A stretch of DNA of 60,860 nucleotides from Rheinheimera faecalis (GTDB taxonomy: Bacteria > Pseudomonadota > Gammaproteobacteria > Enterobacterales > Alteromonadaceae), in contig NZ_JAJOYT010000017.1 of assembly GCF_021290965.1 (NCBI RefSeq), forward strand, positions 1 to 60,860. The letters are read 5' to 3'. The notes beneath the pieces were generated by a model. It searched no databases, was not told where the DNA came from, and worked only from the letters and a program-made list of their open reading frames with translations. Shown piece by piece: positions 50,404-57,555 of this stretch. The translations under genes were made by a program, and so were the position numbers. Positions within the stretch are counted from its first letter, which is position 1. Every line of letters begins with the position of its first letter.

Positions 50404-51318
50404 ATGGCACTACCTGCTGAACTGGATCATTGGCAAGCCGACTTGTCGGCTTTCCTGGCTTACTTAAAGCATGAACGGGGTTACAGCGACAAAACGCTAA
50501 GTAGCTATCAATTGCAGCTTTCTGCTGTTGCCAGTCAGGTGGCAGAACAAGCAAACCATTGGGTCGAGCTTACAGAAACTCAGCTGCAACTGCATATCTC
50601 GTCGTGCCGAAAAAGCCTGAAAGCCCGCAGTTTAGCGCTCAGGGTGGCTTCGTTACGCAGCTTTTACCGTTATCTGGTGCAACAAGGCAAACTAAAAGAA
50701 AATCCGGCGTCGTATTTACAGGTGCCCAAATTCGACAAGCCTTTACCCAAAAACCTCGATGTGGATCAGGTCAATCATCTTCTTGATTTTGACACCAGCG
50801 AAGATGCCCTCGCCTGCCGTGACAAAGCTATTCTGGAGTTATTTTACTCATCGGGTTTACGACTGGACGAACTGGTCAGCGCCAACCTGCAGGATATTGA
50901 TTGGTCCGAAGCCTTAATACGAGTGCGCGGCAAAGGCAATAAACAACGGGTTCTACCTATAGGCCGTATGGCTGTCGCCGCTATTAAAGACTGGCTGAAA
51001 GTACGAAGTGCTTACGTTGGTACAGATCCAGAGGCGTTGTTTTTAAGCAAACAAAAAAACCGCATCAGCAACAGGCAAGTACAACAACGCGTCAAACTCT
51101 GGTCGGAACGTCAGGGCTTAGCCCAGCATTTACACCCTCATATGCTACGCCACTCCTTCGCCACTCATATGCTCGAATCCAGCTCAGACCTGCGCGCCGT
51201 GCAGGAACTACTGGGCCACGCCAACCTCAATACCACCCAGGTTTACACCCACCTGGATTTCCAACAGCTCGCTAAAGTCTATGATAATGCACATCCTAGG
51301 GCGAAGAAGAAGGGGTGA
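50404..51318 (+). CDS. xerC: tyrosine recombinase XerC
   Basis: XerC works with XerD at dif to resolve chromosome dimers. The 304 residues have an N-terminal SAM-like DNA-binding domain (about 8-95) and a catalytic domain with Arg153, Lys177, His246, Arg249, His272 and the nucleophile Tyr281, all in conserved contexts (SGLRLDEL, HMLRHSFATH and LGHANLNTTQVYTHL). Its place after dapF-yigA supports XerC over XerD. In E. coli yigB follows; here the peroxide module intervenes. Confidence 0.96.
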   Translation: MALPAELDHWQADLSAFLAYLKHERGYSDKTLSSYQLQLSAVASQVAEQANHWVELTETQLQLHISSCRKSLKARSLALRVASLRSFYRYLVQQGKLKENPASYLQVPKFDKPLPKNLDVDQVNHLLDFDTSEDALACRDKAILELFYSSGLRLDELVSANLQDIDWSEALIRVRGKGNKQRVLPIGRMAVAAIKDWLKVRSAYVGTDPEALFLSKQKNRISNRQVQQRVKLWSERQGLAQHLHPHMLRHSFATHMLESSSDLRAVQELLGHANLNTTQVYTHLDFQQLAKVYDNAHPRAKKKG

Positions 51319-51343
51319 TAAACACCCCGTAATAAGGAAAGAA

Positions 51344-51841
51344 TTAGTTCTTTTGACTTTGCTCCATCCTTTCCTGACTCTGTTTCTCTACCAATTGCTT
51401 AATTTTGGGCATTAACTGCATCGACTGTTCCTGCATCATTGCCATGCTGGCCTGAATCAATTCCGGCTGACGCTTGACCATCTTCTGGCCTGCTGGTGAT
51501 TGATAAAAAGCGATAATGCCTTGTAACTCGTCTTCAGTAAAAACACTGGCATAAAGCGCGCTCATAGGCTGCTCTAACTGTTGCCAGGATAACTCAGAGC
51601 GAATCAACTGGTTCAGTTCCCGCAAGTGCTTCTGCACCAAAGGATCGTCCTTTCCATCTTTGAGTTGAGCACGAACCATTTGTTCGCTCATCTGATCTAA
51701 CTGCGCATAAGCATAATCTAGTGTAGCGGCAGCATCCGTAACTTTCAGAAGTAGTGCTACGGTTTCAGGCTTGGCTGGTTCAGCCAGACTGACAAAACTA
51801 CATAACAATACACTGGCGCAGCTTAATAACTTTAAGTTCAT
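51344..51841 (-). CDS. periplasmic DUF2059 protein
   Basis: This exported helical protein has unknown function. The 165 residues have a signal peptide (1-20, cut near LAE) and a DUF2059 core with FTEDELQGIIAFYQSPAGQK and a Gln/Met-rich C-terminus. It is convergent with xerC (25-bp gap) and divergent from the ohr unit. The start has AAGGAG 8 bp upstream. Whether it belongs to the ohr system is open. Confidence 0.85.
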   Translation of the reverse strand: MNLKLLSCASVLLCSFVSLAEPAKPETVALLLKVTDAAATLDYAYAQLDQMSEQMVRAQLKDGKDDPLVQKHLRELNQLIRSELSWQQLEQPMSALYASVFTEDELQGIIAFYQSPAGQKMVKRQPELIQASMAMMQEQSMQLMPKIKQLVEKQSQERMEQSQKN

Positions 51842-52094
51842 CGATGATCTCCTTGATTGATGAACTAAAGATAGTGCTTATTTGTTATCTTTTTTGCAAC
51901 AAAAAATATTATGTACCACGCATTGTTCATAAAAACAGCGGCTAAGCCCCGTATTCTGGTTCAGCCAGCTTGCTTGAAGAGAGAAAACCAGTACCTGAAC
52001 CTAAGTTATTGTTGTTACACCACAGAAGATAAAAATAAAAACAAATATAAATCAAATACTTAATAAACATTTTCAAAATAATTGAAAATTAAAC
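51842..52094. other. AT-rich intergenic region upstream of the ohr unit
   Basis: It contains the promoter area of the DUF2059 gene and, further on, an inverted repeat GGTTCAG/CTGAACC (51958-51964 and 51996-52002, 31 bp apart). The stretch 52015-52094 is nearly free of G and C. No gene, terminator with T-run or known RNA was found. Confidence 0.5.
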
Positions 52095-52126
52095 TTGCGA
52101 AATAATAGTTATCGCAATAATATAAT
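52095..52126 (+). promoter_or_regulatory. upstream ohr promoter with OhrR-type operator
   Basis: TTATCGCAATAA (52109-52120) directly abuts a perfect TATAAT (52121-52126). A wider inverted repeat TTGCGA/TCGCAA (52095-52100 and 52112-52117) overlaps it. A repressor here would cover the -10. No good -35 exists at 17 bp, so an activator or the TTGCGA at 20 bp may substitute. Confidence 0.5.
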
Positions 52127-52291
52127 CACAAGTCGGGTCGAACAGCTGGTTCAACAGCAATAAAACGACCGGATACAGAACCTAGTAAAGAATGTAGAGA
52201 AGAGCGTAGAAGAGTTCGTAAAGAGTACAGATTCGGTCCTAAGGACTGGCAGTAAACGAAGTAAAACCGGGTGAGTTCACCCATTTTTTTA
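52127..52291 (+). ncRNA. candidate small RNA or attenuated leader upstream of ohr
   Basis: A TATAAT box (52121-52126) with an operator precedes a segment of about 165 bp that ends in an intrinsic terminator at 52267-52291. Inside are a GGTCG/CGACC stem enclosing GCTG/CAGC (about 52137-52174) and a GTCC/GGAC hairpin (about 52235-52245). No start codon with a ribosome binding site is present. A 45-codon frame without an initiator ends at about 52256, so a decayed or unusual peptide cannot be excluded. It could also be the 5' leader of ohr. Confidence 0.4.
52267..52291 (+). terminator. intrinsic terminator ahead of ohr
   Basis: A GGGTG/CACCC stem with an AGTT loop is followed by A and T7. It lies between two operator-like sites, 63 bp before the ohr start. 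Confidence 0.75.
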
Positions 52292-52301
52292 AATCACACA
52301 G

Positions 52302-52313
52302 TTATCGCGATAA
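52302..52313. promoter_or_regulatory. perfect operator-like palindrome at ohr
   Basis: TTATCGCGATAA is a perfect 12-bp palindrome 40 bp before the ohr ATG. Its right half forms a GATAAT -10-like hexamer (52309-52314). The same motif recurs at 52109-52120 and 52820-52831, all beside ohr-module genes. Confidence 0.65.
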
Positions 52314-52353
52314 TACATGTCGCAAGCAAATAAACTTAACAGAGGAATACATC

Positions 52354-52773
52354 ATGCAAGTACTTTATAAAGCAGTAGCAACTTCAACTTCAGGTCGTGA
52401 CGGTCGTTCAGTGTCTTCAGACGGCGTATTGGATGTGAAATTAAGCACTCCTAAAGAATTAGGTGGCGCTGGTGGTGCAGCCACTAACCCTGAGCAATTA
52501 TTTGCTGCCGGTTACTCAGCTTGTTTCTTAGGCGCCATTAAATATGTCGCTTCACAACAAAAAGTGCTGATTGGTAACGATGCAAAAATCACAGCTGAAG
52601 TAGGTATTGGTCAAATCCCAGGTGGTTTTGGTCTGGATATCGAACTGCAAATCAGCCTGCCAGGTGTGAGCTTGGAAGTAGCACAGGACTTAGTGACTAA
52701 AGCTCACCAGGTGTGCCCTTACTCCAACGCAACACGCGGCAATATTGATGTGCGTTTAGTGATTGTTAGCTAA
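52354..52773 (+). CDS. ohr: organic hydroperoxide resistance protein Ohr
   Basis: Ohr is a thiol peroxidase that reduces organic hydroperoxides with lipoylated partners. The 139 residues have the two catalytic cysteines Cys57 (GYSACFLGA) and Cys121 (VCPYSNATRGN). The Arg of the active site is expected in the GRDGRSVSSDG segment. The start has GAGG upstream. It is flanked by palindromic operators and lies upstream of an esterase and ohrR. Confidence 0.96.
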   Translation: MQVLYKAVATSTSGRDGRSVSSDGVLDVKLSTPKELGGAGGAATNPEQLFAAGYSACFLGAIKYVASQQKVLIGNDAKITAEVGIGQIPGGFGLDIELQISLPGVSLEVAQDLVTKAHQVCPYSNATRGNIDVRLVIVS

Positions 52774-52819
52774 CAGCACAACACTCAACCAAAGAAACTA
52801 AATTTTTTTAATTATCAAC

Positions 52820-52831
52820 ATATCGCGATAA
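52820..52831. promoter_or_regulatory. operator-like palindrome upstream of the esterase gene
   Basis: ATATCGCGATAA keeps the 10-bp palindromic core TATCGCGATA. A half-site TTATCG follows at 52855-52860. They lie 63 and 34 bp before the start of the secreted esterase gene and probably bind the same repressor as the ohr sites. Confidence 0.6.
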
Positions 52832-52893
52832 CAGTTAGATGGATAAGCATCCTGTTATCGCCACCCAATAACCGCTGCGGCGAGGAGATTAAC

Positions 52894-53907
52894 ATGAACA
52901 CATTTCGTAAAATTGTAGGTTTAACAGTCATTGCTTTAGGTATCAACAGTGCATTCGCCGCTGGTGGTCCAGGTGTCGAACAACAAACTCAGGGCTTTTT
53001 AAATGCTCTGGCTCAGGGTGGTGGTAAACCTTTAGAGCAACTGTCGCCTAAAGATGCCCGCGCTGTATTAACTGGCGCTCAGGCCGGTGCCAAATTGCCC
53101 GCTGCTGATGTCAGTGAAAAAACCATCACTATCGATGGCAAGCCATTAAAACTGGTGGTGGTTCGTCCTGCAGGCAGCAAAGGCGTATTACCTGCCTTTA
53201 TGTTCTTCCACGGTGGTGGCTGGGTATTAGGTGATTTCCCAACCCACGAGCGTTTAATCCGTGATTTAGTCAGCCGCTCTGGTGCAGCTGCAGTTTATGT
53301 GGATTACACACCATCACCGGAAGCCAAATACCCAACGGCTATTAATCAGGCTTATGCAGCAACCAAATGGGTGGCGGAACATGGCAAAGAGCTGAACATC
53401 GACAGCTCACGTTTAGCGGTTGCCGGTAACAGTGTCGGTGGCAATATGGCGGCAGTTGTAGCCTTAAAAGCCAAAGAAGCGGGTACACCAGCACTGAAAT
53501 TCCAATTGCTGTTATGGCCTGTGACTGACGCGAACTTTGAGAATACGTCGTACAACCAGTTTGCAGACGGCTACTTCCTGACCAAAAACATGATGCAGTG
53601 GTTCTGGGATAACTACACCACTAACCCTGCTGAGCGTAACGAGATTTATGCCTCACCACTGCGTGCCAGCATAGAGCAGTTAAAAGGTTTACCACCAGCG
53701 CTGGTACAAACCGCAGCTTTAGATGTACTGCGTGACGAAGGTGAAGCTTATGCCAACAAACTGGATGCTGCTGGTGTAACTGTGACTTCAGTGCGCTACA
53801 ACGGCATGATCCACGACTTCGGTTTACTGAACGTGCTGGCCGATGTACCAGGTACACAAGCTGCTATGGACCAAGCCGGTCAGGCGCTGAAAAAACACCT
53901 GAACTAA
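52894..53907 (+). CDS. secreted alpha/beta hydrolase, HSL family (family IV esterase)
   Basis: The 337-residue protein has a signal peptide (1-22, cut after FAA) and the HSL-type fold: oxyanion motif HGGG (106-109), nucleophile motif GNSVGG (Ser180), Asp in DVLRDEGEAY and His in GMIHDFGLL. It is probably a periplasmic esterase/lipase. The shared operator motif and its position between ohr and ohrR suggest peroxide-linked expression. A strong terminator follows. Confidence 0.92.
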   Translation: MNTFRKIVGLTVIALGINSAFAAGGPGVEQQTQGFLNALAQGGGKPLEQLSPKDARAVLTGAQAGAKLPAADVSEKTITIDGKPLKLVVVRPAGSKGVLPAFMFFHGGGWVLGDFPTHERLIRDLVSRSGAAAVYVDYTPSPEAKYPTAINQAYAATKWVAEHGKELNIDSSRLAVAGNSVGGNMAAVVALKAKEAGTPALKFQLLLWPVTDANFENTSYNQFADGYFLTKNMMQWFWDNYTTNPAERNEIYASPLRASIEQLKGLPPALVQTAALDVLRDEGEAYANKLDAAGVTVTSVRYNGMIHDFGLLNVLADVPGTQAAMDQAGQALKKHLN

Positions 53908-53921
53908 AAGTTACTGAACCC

Positions 53922-53947
53922 AAAGCCTCCTGCGGGAGGCTTTTTTT
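53922..53947 (+). terminator. terminator after the esterase gene
   Basis: A GCCTCC/GGAGGC stem with a 4-nt loop, extended by AA/TT pairs, is followed by T7. It separates the esterase from ohrR. Confidence 0.92.
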
Positions 53948-54026
53948 ATCACGGCAAAACCCGGTTCCACAAGGAAGTACAGGTAGTTTTCTTTTAAACC
54001 GAACAGACTTTCATGCGGAGTGTTTT

Positions 54027-54509
54027 ATGACTTCTTTAACCAACAACAAAGAGCGAATCCCCGAAGAGGCTTTATTGCATCTGGATCAGCAACTTTGTTT
54101 TGCCCTTTATTCCACCTCATTGGCGATGACCAAAGTCTATAAGCCGTTGCTGGAACAATTGGGCCTGACCTACCCTCAGTATTTGGTGATGCTGATTTTG
54201 TGGCAAAACGACGCGCTGGAATTACAGCAAATTGGCGAACAACTACAGATAGCATCCGGAGCTCTCACTCCAGTGCTAAAACGTATGGAAAAAATGGGTT
54301 TACTGCAACGCAGTCGTAATCCACAGAACGAGCGCGCACTGCAAATACGTTTAACCCAGTCCGGCTGGGCTATGCGTGCCACAGCGGCCGAAAAAGTGCA
54401 GGTAAACCGTCATATCAGTTTAAAGTCTGGCATGGCGGACTCTGAAATTCAGGCGCTCAAGCAAGAGCTAGTGCAGTTGCGGCAACAGTTAAACAAGCCT
54501 GGGCTTTAA
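54027..54509 (+). CDS. ohrR: MarR-family organic peroxide sensor OhrR
   Basis: OhrR is a one-cysteine (or two-cysteine) redox repressor released from DNA by organic peroxides. The 160 residues contain the sensing Cys24 in LDQQLCFALYS, the GLTYPQYLVMLILW helix and the winged-helix DNA-recognition region (IASGALTPVLKRMEKMGLLQR). No further Cys is present, so it is of the one-Cys type. No TTATCGCGATAA-type site was seen before it, suggesting no autoregulation through that motif. Confidence 0.92.
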   Translation: MTSLTNNKERIPEEALLHLDQQLCFALYSTSLAMTKVYKPLLEQLGLTYPQYLVMLILWQNDALELQQIGEQLQIASGALTPVLKRMEKMGLLQRSRNPQNERALQIRLTQSGWAMRATAAEKVQVNRHISLKSGMADSEIQALKQELVQLRQQLNKPGL

Positions 54510-54598
54510 ATCGACTTCGCCTGCTTTGATGTTTTGGTAGATACAGCACAAAGGATTGCGGATAAACTAAGCCCATTCTGAGCAGGACTCTAAGCCTT

Positions 54599-55300
54599 AT
54601 GCGTGTTTACAAAGCCCTTTTGCCTTTTAAAGCTATCTCTTTTGATTTGGACGATACGCTGTATAACAACGGCCCTGTGATTGAGCAGGCTGAACTGGCC
54701 ATGCAGCAGAAATTACTGCAATTGGCACCGAAGCTTGGGCTGATTGACCCTGAATTCTGGTGGTTAAAACGTAAAGAACTAGCACAACTTAACCCGGAAG
54801 TGCGCCACGATGTCAGCCGCTGGCGCTTGTTATCGGTAGAACAAGGCTTAACGGAACTGGGTATGGGTCGCTGTGAAGCAGGTGAAATTGCCGAACTGGC
54901 TTTTAGTGCTTTTTATACCGCCCGCAGTAATTTAACAGTGCCGGACTCCAGCCACCAGTTGCTCAAAGCTTTAGCAGAGCGTTACCCATTGGTGGCTATT
55001 ACCAACGGCAATGCCGATTTAACCTTGCTGCGCATTAGTCAGTATTTCATGTACGCCTATCATGCAGGCCCCAGCGGAAAAATGAAGCCCTACCCTGATA
55101 TGTTTTATAAAGCCTGTCAGCAACTGGCTATTGAGCCCCATGAACTGCTGCATATAGGCGATAACAGCAAAGCCGATGTACGGGGTGCACTGAATGCCGG
55201 TTGTCAGGCGGTGTGGTTGAGGCATGAAGCCCATTTTCATACTGCGGTATTACCTCATCTGCAAATTGATTCGTTAGAGCAGTTACAGGCTTTGCTTTAA
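54599..55300 (+). CDS. yigB: HAD-family phosphatase YigB
   Basis: YigB in E. coli dephosphorylates flavin intermediates such as 5-amino-6-(5-phosphoribitylamino)uracil and FMN. The 233 residues contain HAD motif I DLDDTLYNN (about 16-24), motif II AITNGNADL, a Lys of motif III and motif IV HIGDNSKADVRGA. It precedes uvrD as in E. coli, 83 bp upstream. Confidence 0.92.
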   Translation: MRVYKALLPFKAISFDLDDTLYNNGPVIEQAELAMQQKLLQLAPKLGLIDPEFWWLKRKELAQLNPEVRHDVSRWRLLSVEQGLTELGMGRCEAGEIAELAFSAFYTARSNLTVPDSSHQLLKALAERYPLVAITNGNADLTLLRISQYFMYAYHAGPSGKMKPYPDMFYKACQQLAIEPHELLHIGDNSKADVRGALNAGCQAVWLRHEAHFHTAVLPHLQIDSLEQLQALL

Positions 55301-55383
55301 GCCGCAATGCACTCTTCAAAGCTGGGGTGACAAGGCAGAAGGGTATATAATGGCGCAAATTTTGTGAAAGGTACTTACTGCTA

Positions 55384-57552
55384 ATGGATGTCTCTTCTTT
55401 ACTGGATGGCTTAAACGATAAACAACGTGATGCGGTAGCCGCTCCTCCTCAACATATGCTGGTATTAGCCGGTGCCGGCTCGGGCAAAACCCGGGTACTG
55501 GTGCATCGCTTAGCCTGGCTAATGCAGGTGGAACGAGTTGCGCCTTATAGTTTATTGGCTGTGACTTTTACCAATAAAGCCTCACAGGAAATGCGTAACC
55601 GTATCGAACAGACCATAGGCGTCAGTTTAAATAATCTGTGGATGGGTACGTTCCACGGCTTGTCGCACCGCATGTTGCGGGCCCATTATCTGGAAGCAGG
55701 TTTACCTCAGGGTTTTCAGATCATCGACTCGGACGATCAATATCGTTTAGTGCGTCGGGTCCTCAAAGCGTTGAATTTAGACGAAAAACACTGGCCACCT
55801 AAACAAATTCAATGGTTTATCAACGCCCGTAAAGACGAAGGTCAGCGCCCAGGTACTATGGATGCGCATGGCGATTTCAGCCTGCAAACCATGATCAAAA
55901 TTTACGCAGCTTATCAGGAAATGTGTGACCGCTCGGGTTTAGTCGACTTTGCCGAAATTTTACTGCGCAGTTTCGAGCTGATTAAACAACAACCACAAAT
56001 TCGTGCTCATTATCAGCAGCGTTTCCGCCATATTCTGGTCGACGAGTTCCAGGATACCAACTCTATCCAATATGAATGGTTACGTTTACTGGCTGGCACT
56101 GAAAGTAAAGTGATGATAGTAGGTGACGATGACCAGTCCATCTACGGCTGGCGCGGCGCTAAAGTGGAAAACATTCAGCAGTTTTTAAAAGACTATCCTG
56201 ATCCTGTCACTATCCGCCTTGAGCAAAACTATCGCTCCACTGGCACTATTTTAAAAGCGGCGAACTGCGTGATTTCGCACAATAGTGACCGTTTGGGTAA
56301 AGACCTGTGGACCGACGGCGAGCAAGGCGAAGCTATTTCGCTCTATACAGCTTTTAACGAGCTGGACGAAGCACGTTTTATTGTCGGCCGGATTCGGGAG
56401 TGGAAACGTGAGGGCGGCAAGCTGATTGAAGCCGCAGTATTGTATCGCAATAACGCCCAGTCGCGGGTGTTGGAAGAAGCCTTAATTCAGGACGGTATTA
56501 ACTACCGTATCTACGGCGGCTTACGTTTCTACGAACGTCAGGAAATTAAAGATGCGCTGGCTTATCTGCGTCTGATTAATAACAGACAAGATGACGCCGC
56601 ACTGGAACGTATTATCAATACCCCAGTGCGTGGTATTGGCGATACCACTATGGACAAAGTGCGGGAAAATGCCCGTTCTCTGCAAGTGACCTTGTGGCAA
56701 AGCCTGCAGCAAATGCTGGCCAATAAACAACTGACTGGCCGCGCCGCTAATGCCATCAGTACCTTTGTGCAGATGATCGATCAGCTCGAAGCCGACAGCA
56801 AAGATTTAAGTCTGGATGAGCAGGCTGATCATGTGATTCAACTATCAGGTCTGATGGCGATGTACCTGGCCGAAAAAGGCGAAAAAGCTCAGACCAGGGT
56901 GGAAAACTTAAACGAACTGGTCAACGCTTGCGCCAACGCCACTTATGTCAATACCGAAGAGATGACACCACTGTCCGCCTTTTTATCTCAGGCTGCTTTG
57001 GAGGCTGGTGAATATCAGGCTGAAGAACATTCAGACGCAGTGCAGCTGATGACTTTACACAGCGCCAAAGGTTTGGAATTCCCGCTGGTGTTTATCTGCG
57101 GCCTGGAGGAAGGCATGTTTCCAAGCCAACAAAGTGGTGATGACAGCGAGCGTTTGGAAGAAGAGCGCCGTTTATGTTATGTCGGCATGACCCGGGCTAT
57201 GCAGAAGTTGTATTTAACTCATGCAGAAAGCCGCCGTTTATATGGTCAGGAGCAGTACAACAGGCCGTCACGTTTTATCCGTGAAATTCCGGCCGACTGT
57301 TTAGAAGAAATTCGCCTGACCACTAATGTCAGTAAACCGACCCAAATGAACCGTTTTGGTAGCGCCGCAAGCCACAGCGCCTTTGAAAATACCGGTTTTA
57401 AACTGGGCCAACGTGTTTTACACGATAAGTTTGGTGAAGGTACAGTACTGAATTATGAAGGCACAGGGCCACAATCCCGTATTCAGGTGAACTTTGACGA
57501 ACTGGGCAGTAAATGGCTGGTGACAGCTTATGCCAGGTTAGAACCTGTTTAA
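55384..57552 (+). CDS. uvrD: DNA helicase II (UvrD)
   Basis: UvrD is an SF1A 3'-5' helicase of nucleotide-excision and mismatch repair. The 722 residues have Walker A GAGSGKT (about 30-36), the Walker B region DEFQDTNSIQYEWL, motif III GDDDQSIYGWRGA, QNYRST, and TLHSAKGLEFPLVF with VGMTRA further on. The C-terminus ends in the Tudor-like domain that binds RNA polymerase (GQRVLHDKFGEGTVL). A TATAAT box lies about 45 bp upstream of the start. No LexA box was found. Confidence 0.98.
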   Translation: MDVSSLLDGLNDKQRDAVAAPPQHMLVLAGAGSGKTRVLVHRLAWLMQVERVAPYSLLAVTFTNKASQEMRNRIEQTIGVSLNNLWMGTFHGLSHRMLRAHYLEAGLPQGFQIIDSDDQYRLVRRVLKALNLDEKHWPPKQIQWFINARKDEGQRPGTMDAHGDFSLQTMIKIYAAYQEMCDRSGLVDFAEILLRSFELIKQQPQIRAHYQQRFRHILVDEFQDTNSIQYEWLRLLAGTESKVMIVGDDDQSIYGWRGAKVENIQQFLKDYPDPVTIRLEQNYRSTGTILKAANCVISHNSDRLGKDLWTDGEQGEAISLYTAFNELDEARFIVGRIREWKREGGKLIEAAVLYRNNAQSRVLEEALIQDGINYRIYGGLRFYERQEIKDALAYLRLINNRQDDAALERIINTPVRGIGDTTMDKVRENARSLQVTLWQSLQQMLANKQLTGRAANAISTFVQMIDQLEADSKDLSLDEQADHVIQLSGLMAMYLAEKGEKAQTRVENLNELVNACANATYVNTEEMTPLSAFLSQAALEAGEYQAEEHSDAVQLMTLHSAKGLEFPLVFICGLEEGMFPSQQSGDDSERLEEERRLCYVGMTRAMQKLYLTHAESRRLYGQEQYNRPSRFIREIPADCLEEIRLTTNVSKPTQMNRFGSAASHSAFENTGFKLGQRVLHDKFGEGTVLNYEGTGPQSRIQVNFDELGSKWLVTAYARLEPV

Positions 57553-57555
57553 GCC

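Noticed and set aside
52232..52242. CGGTCCTAAGG, an 11-base match to the 23S rRNA I-CeuI region
   Set aside because: The flanks do not match 23S rRNA; a chance match.
52121..52256. Open frame of about 45 codons with a basic, protein-like sequence ending RFGPKDWQ
   Set aside because: No ATG, GTG or TTG initiator and no ribosome binding site in frame; the purine-rich sequence gives the Lys/Arg/Glu composition. Kept only as an alternative reading of the candidate RNA.
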